Shown: positions 60,674 through 64,000 of the stretch, piece after piece
How the letters are laid out: each line of letters starts with the position of its first letter
Numbering within the stretch: the stretch's first letter is position 1
Origin: Phytoseiulus persimilis
Taxonomy: Eukaryota > Arthropoda > Arachnida > Mesostigmata > Phytoseiidae
Assembly: GCA_037576195.1 (NCBI GenBank)
Contig: CM075102.1
Coordinates: 496,001 to 560,000 of the forward strand
DNA: 64,000 nucleotides
Reading direction: 5' to 3'
Notes under the pieces: generated by a model
Told to the model about the DNA's origin: nothing
The model's database searches: none
The model's input: only the letters and a program-made list of their open reading frames with translations
Position numbers and translations under genes: made by a program

Positions 60674-61255
60674 ATGAATCCAATCTTCGATAGTGAGTCT
60701 CCGCAAACGTGGTACATCCGCTCCTGGAGTGGCAGGCTACTGCATGTCGAGCAGAGAGTGATTTTCGAGTATATTCTGGAGTGTGACGGAGCAAGACTTC
60801 AAATCATTGCTAAGCGTGGCGCGAATGAGCGAGCCCGGCTCCTTCTCGAGCAGAATTGGAGGACTCCATGGGTTCTGCTCCTTCACACCAAGATTGCTCC
60901 AAAGAGCTGCTGAATAATTCCAGAAGAAACGCTCTTGGTCAAGCGCCAGCGTAGGCTTATCCCGGAAATGTCCTTGGCGGCGGATGGTTGGGACGAGCAG
61001 AGCGGGGGCCTCGCCCGCCTGCCCGCTCGGAGATCACGTTCGAATCCTATCTGGTGCATTCTTCTCAAATGTTATTTTTCGTCAAAGGCGAGGAACATTC
61101 GGATGGAGCCATCGCAACGGTCCGCGATCTGGTCTTTGAGGAAGTGTGCTGCTTCTCGGCAACTCCCGGAGCCAATGGCGCCCGGACACCAGCGCTCGAG
61201 TTTGCTATGCCGGATTTGAATTCCTCCTGCTCACCGAGAGAGGCCCGATGGAATG
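60674..61255 (+). CDS. MAM-domain-like exons
   Basis: Two plus-strand pieces occur in the order and spacing of one MAM domain, an extracellular adhesion module. The first (to 60871) reads RVIFEYILECDGARLQII, then LLLEQNWRTPW, matching the C.V.F.Y.M.G...L.V....LL....W half. The second (61033-61255) reads MLFFVKGEEHSDGAIATVRD, then LVFEEVCC, matching the F.V.F.G....GDIAIDDI.F..C half. A 161-bp intron with donor GTTCTG at 60872 and acceptor CTCGGAG at 61032 joins them in phase 0. A possible donor follows at 61256 (GTGGGT). The left border of the first exon is not fixed, and the donor is weak. MAM domains occur in receptors, proteases and adhesion proteins. Which kind this is cannot be said. Confidence 0.45.
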
Positions 61256-64000
61256 GTGGGTTGTGCGGTCGAACCCACCTGTGGAAATCTCGCCTCCAGC
61301 AGACACCGGAGCTTACAGGAGACCGATAAACATCTTCCGAGATCATTCCCGCGGAATCCCATAGGAGGAACTTGGCGTTTGAGAAACTCGCTTGTGAGAT
61401 TTACCAGCTTTGAAGAGAGATGTTGTCGGCGCCCCGGAACTCGAATGATGCCGTTTGGGAACCTCCTCCCAATTGGAGACTCGGATGCAAACCTAGGTTC
61501 ACACAGATCGGGTCCTACGGGAGCTAGTTCGTCAAGTGTGGGAGCGTGGCGTGTACGTGATTCACTCAAATAGACTGAAAATACCATTAGCTTCCACCTC
61601 CCGAATTGGATTACCGACGTCGAGCTTTTAGACAGCCTCCCGCGAGAAAGAGACAATAAGAGAGTCGCGAAGCTCGAGAACAGTTATGAGGCCGTTGAGT
61701 GTTGACTACGATTTCTGTTGGGAGCCAATTCGGATCAGAAGCGGTCCATTGCTTCAGAGCGGATGGTGTCGAGCCTTCGCATAACATCGACAAGTTGTCT
61801 GAAATTCGCGGCGTCGCAGAGAGCAATATCAACCTTTTTTTTCCGGCTTCGGAACATGGGTTTTCGTCTTTGGGTTCATCGCAACTGGACATCGCCGTAA
61901 CTCGTAAAGACAGCACTCCGAGCAACGATGAATCCGCTCCGCACTGAAGTGTCTTGTGCGCGGCTTTGACTCTCATTCGTAATGGTGCCCGTACTCCAGG
62001 TCTGTCGGGGAGCTTCCGTCTTTTTCTCTTGACTCCTCTCATGGCGTGGAGCACCGGTCCGAACTCATTGATGTGAGTTTCTCCGCCGCTATCGCGAGGA
62101 CTTCCCACGAATCCGTCGCGCAGGCTTTCCGTTGAGCTCCTGATGTTGTCCTGATCTCAGTGTCCGATCTGTCGATGTTTGAACTAAAACCGAGGAGTTC
62201 GGAGGTCAAACTATTCCCATAGCTTCAGCGAGTCTTTCGATTGGGACACCGAAACCCTTGTTCCAGATCGGACACAACTCACTCGCCCTGGGTGGAAACA
62301 GGAACAACAAGTGGTCCTGAGTCGCGAGCTTCAACGCACGTTGCGCCCTCAGGCAGGTTCACTGCGAACAGACGAAGGGTGGAAGCCGAGGGCCGGCGCG
62401 ATCTATATGGATCTAGACGGATGCTGTGACTCTCAGCCAGCGTTCATCGCAAGCTGTGCCCGGCTCCGACGGTTCACTTTTGGGAAGAAGTTGCGACCGC
62501 TACGAGCCTATCACTACGGAGAATCTGCGTGCGTTCAAGAACATCAAGCAGGCTTCCGGTGCTATCGAATCAGATGGCGTGAGGTACGCCATGACCTCGA
62601 CGCCTGAGTGTTTCAAGATTTCAGAGCGCCTTTTTGGCCAATCCACCTTCGAAAACCTCCCTCCTCTCGGACAGAGTCAACGACGGAACTTGCAAAACGA
62701 TCTCGGCGAACAATGAAATTTCATTAGAGTCCACCGTTGGCTCTCGTACCCGAGGCCATTGTTGCAGTCTATTCGATTGCCAAACTCTAAAGTCTATGCG
62801 GAAAGCGCTCTTCGGGGGGCTCCTCCCTTGAGCAGTTTCGGCGGAAGTAGACACTCGCGAGGCTGTCAAACACGTCCAACGGTCGCGGTAGGAGATTTCG
62901 AAGAACTGGCTCGTGGCAGCCTGAGTAAACCCGGGTCCCACACTGGGGAAAATTCTCTCGAATGAAAGAAACTTTTCTCAGAACGGCGAGTGGTCTCAGT
63001 TGGCTGTTTCCTCCGATGGTCGACCCAGCGGGCGTGTATGTGGATCTCTGGATTGTTCTTCCCAGAACTCCATTATGACATGCTTGGAAGCTTCCGTGTG
63101 ATATTAACCGTTGTTCGCATCTTCCGCCAACACCTTCGAGTTGCACAGACCACTCTTCTCCTTCTATCTCTCTCTCTCTCTGAGATGATTTCACTCCCTC
63201 ACGAGTGTCTGTCGTCACATCAAAGACTGAATGGCCTTGGTATAGCGCCGGAATTCAAGTCGCTCTCCATCGTATTCTGGTTGTTTCAAACCCGCTGAAC
63301 TTCCATATCGACTTGGCATGCATCGGCCTTGGAGCTTTTGCGGTTTTCTCAGTCTATAGTTTTCCTCGGTCAGCGCGGAGTTGTATCCCAAGGTATTCCG
63401 ATGTGCGTTCTGGGAAGAAACGGGGTGTCCGTATGCGAACAAGAGGCGGAGTGCTCGAGGGAGTCGCCGCTCCATGGCAGCACGGTGTTTCGATCGAACC
63501 TATCATTTTTGCGCATGCATCCCGCTCCTCCTGAAAATCCCGTGCCATTTCAGCTCCCGTGCTTTCGGGCAAGGATATTCAGCAAACTGTTATTGGGGTG
63601 CTCGTCGCACTTTAAGAGGAAGCTCTCCAGACTCCGGTGGATGCTGGAATCGGCGGAGACTTGAAAATAAACTGGATCAGGCTGTCGATTTGTCCTCAAA
63701 CCCTCTGCTGAGGAGAACTTGTGAAAAAATTTGCTCCCTCGTATCGCTTATCGGTGTGCGGTCATGGCCACGCAACGACGTTTCGAGTAACCAAGAGCAC
63801 GGCACTGTACTCAAAGAGTAAATTTCTGTCGAGTCTCTCATGGCGAGAGTCTTCTGTCAATTACCTTGAGACGCATATAACATCGGGACTGGGTCACACT
63901 AAACGTATTTCTCGAACCCGAAAGTTGGGTAAGGACAGGAAGCCCAGAATGAAACCGTGTCATCGACAAAATATTTCGGGTGAGTGGTCTGACCCTGAAT
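61256..64000. other. No confident gene; possible 3' exons of the MAM-like gene
   Basis: Several frames of 80-165 codons on both strands (61611-62108 minus, 61699-61947 plus, 62426-62716 plus, 62787-63218 minus, 63381-63821 plus) overlap in competing phases. None shows a domain or a clear splice chain from 61255. A TC-repeat lies at about 63163-63181. The window ends in sequence with no readable frame. Confidence 0.35.

Noticed and set aside
1-64000. Bacterial-type systems: CRISPR arrays, operons, riboswitches, attachment sites
   Set aside because: Splice signals, LINE and mariner relics and arthropod ligand families show eukaryotic DNA. No spaced identical repeats or tightly packed gene arrays were seen.

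Overview
The window reads as eukaryotic nuclear DNA from an arthropod. There is no operon structure, ribosome-binding-site pattern, CRISPR array or rRNA. Reading frames are short and broken by introns of roughly 50-400 bp with GT..AG ends. Two genes belong to families typical of arthropods: a Jelly belly (Jeb) ALK ligand and a Spaetzle-like Toll ligand. Balanced base composition, very short introns and mariner/LINE relics would fit a compact-genome mite, but that placement is inference. At this composition, chance open frames of up to about 180 codons are expected, so I trusted only frames that are longer, show a recognisable family signature, or join by phase-consistent splicing.

Layout. 1-10 kb: mostly non-coding or unreadable, with a repeat patch at 2.66-2.95 kb, an unrecognised 404-codon frame on the minus strand (4.1-5.35 kb) and a weak LINE scrap (6.6 kb). 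10.1-10.7 kb: an intronless, secreted Spaetzle-like cystine-knot protein, with a small palindrome just upstream. 13.5-17.1 kb: a nine-exon plus-strand gene of about 675 codons, Ser/Pro-rich with a coiled-coil-like stretch and an SP..TPR..GRP repeat, followed by a poly(A) signal. 22.4-36 kb: a transposon graveyard holding a LINE endonuclease/RT relic (22.4-23.3 kb), a LINE RT C-terminus (28.6-29.2 kb), a decayed mariner (30.7-31.3 kb) next to an 87-bp tandem duplication, and a larger degenerate LINE on the minus strand (33-36 kb). 36-43 kb: AT-richer, microsatellites, no confident gene.

43.0-43.6 kb: the last three exons of jeb on the minus strand, with the LDL-receptor class A domain and the conserved C-terminal tail. 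49.4-50.5 kb: weaker minus-strand exons with a signal peptide and a PAN/apple-like stretch. 53.1-53.5 kb: a 45-bp-period minisatellite containing a perfect 16-bp-arm hairpin. 54-58 kb: two unrecognised minus-strand gene models. 60.7-61.3 kb: plus-strand exons resembling a MAM domain.

The recognisable host genes are secreted or extracellular signalling and adhesion proteins (Toll ligand, ALK ligand, possible PAN and MAM proteins). Nothing in the sequence shows that they act together. Most of the window is intron, intergenic DNA or transposon debris. No new multi-gene system can be demonstrated. The best candidates for novelty are the nine-exon gene, the 404-codon frame and the 45-bp repeat array.
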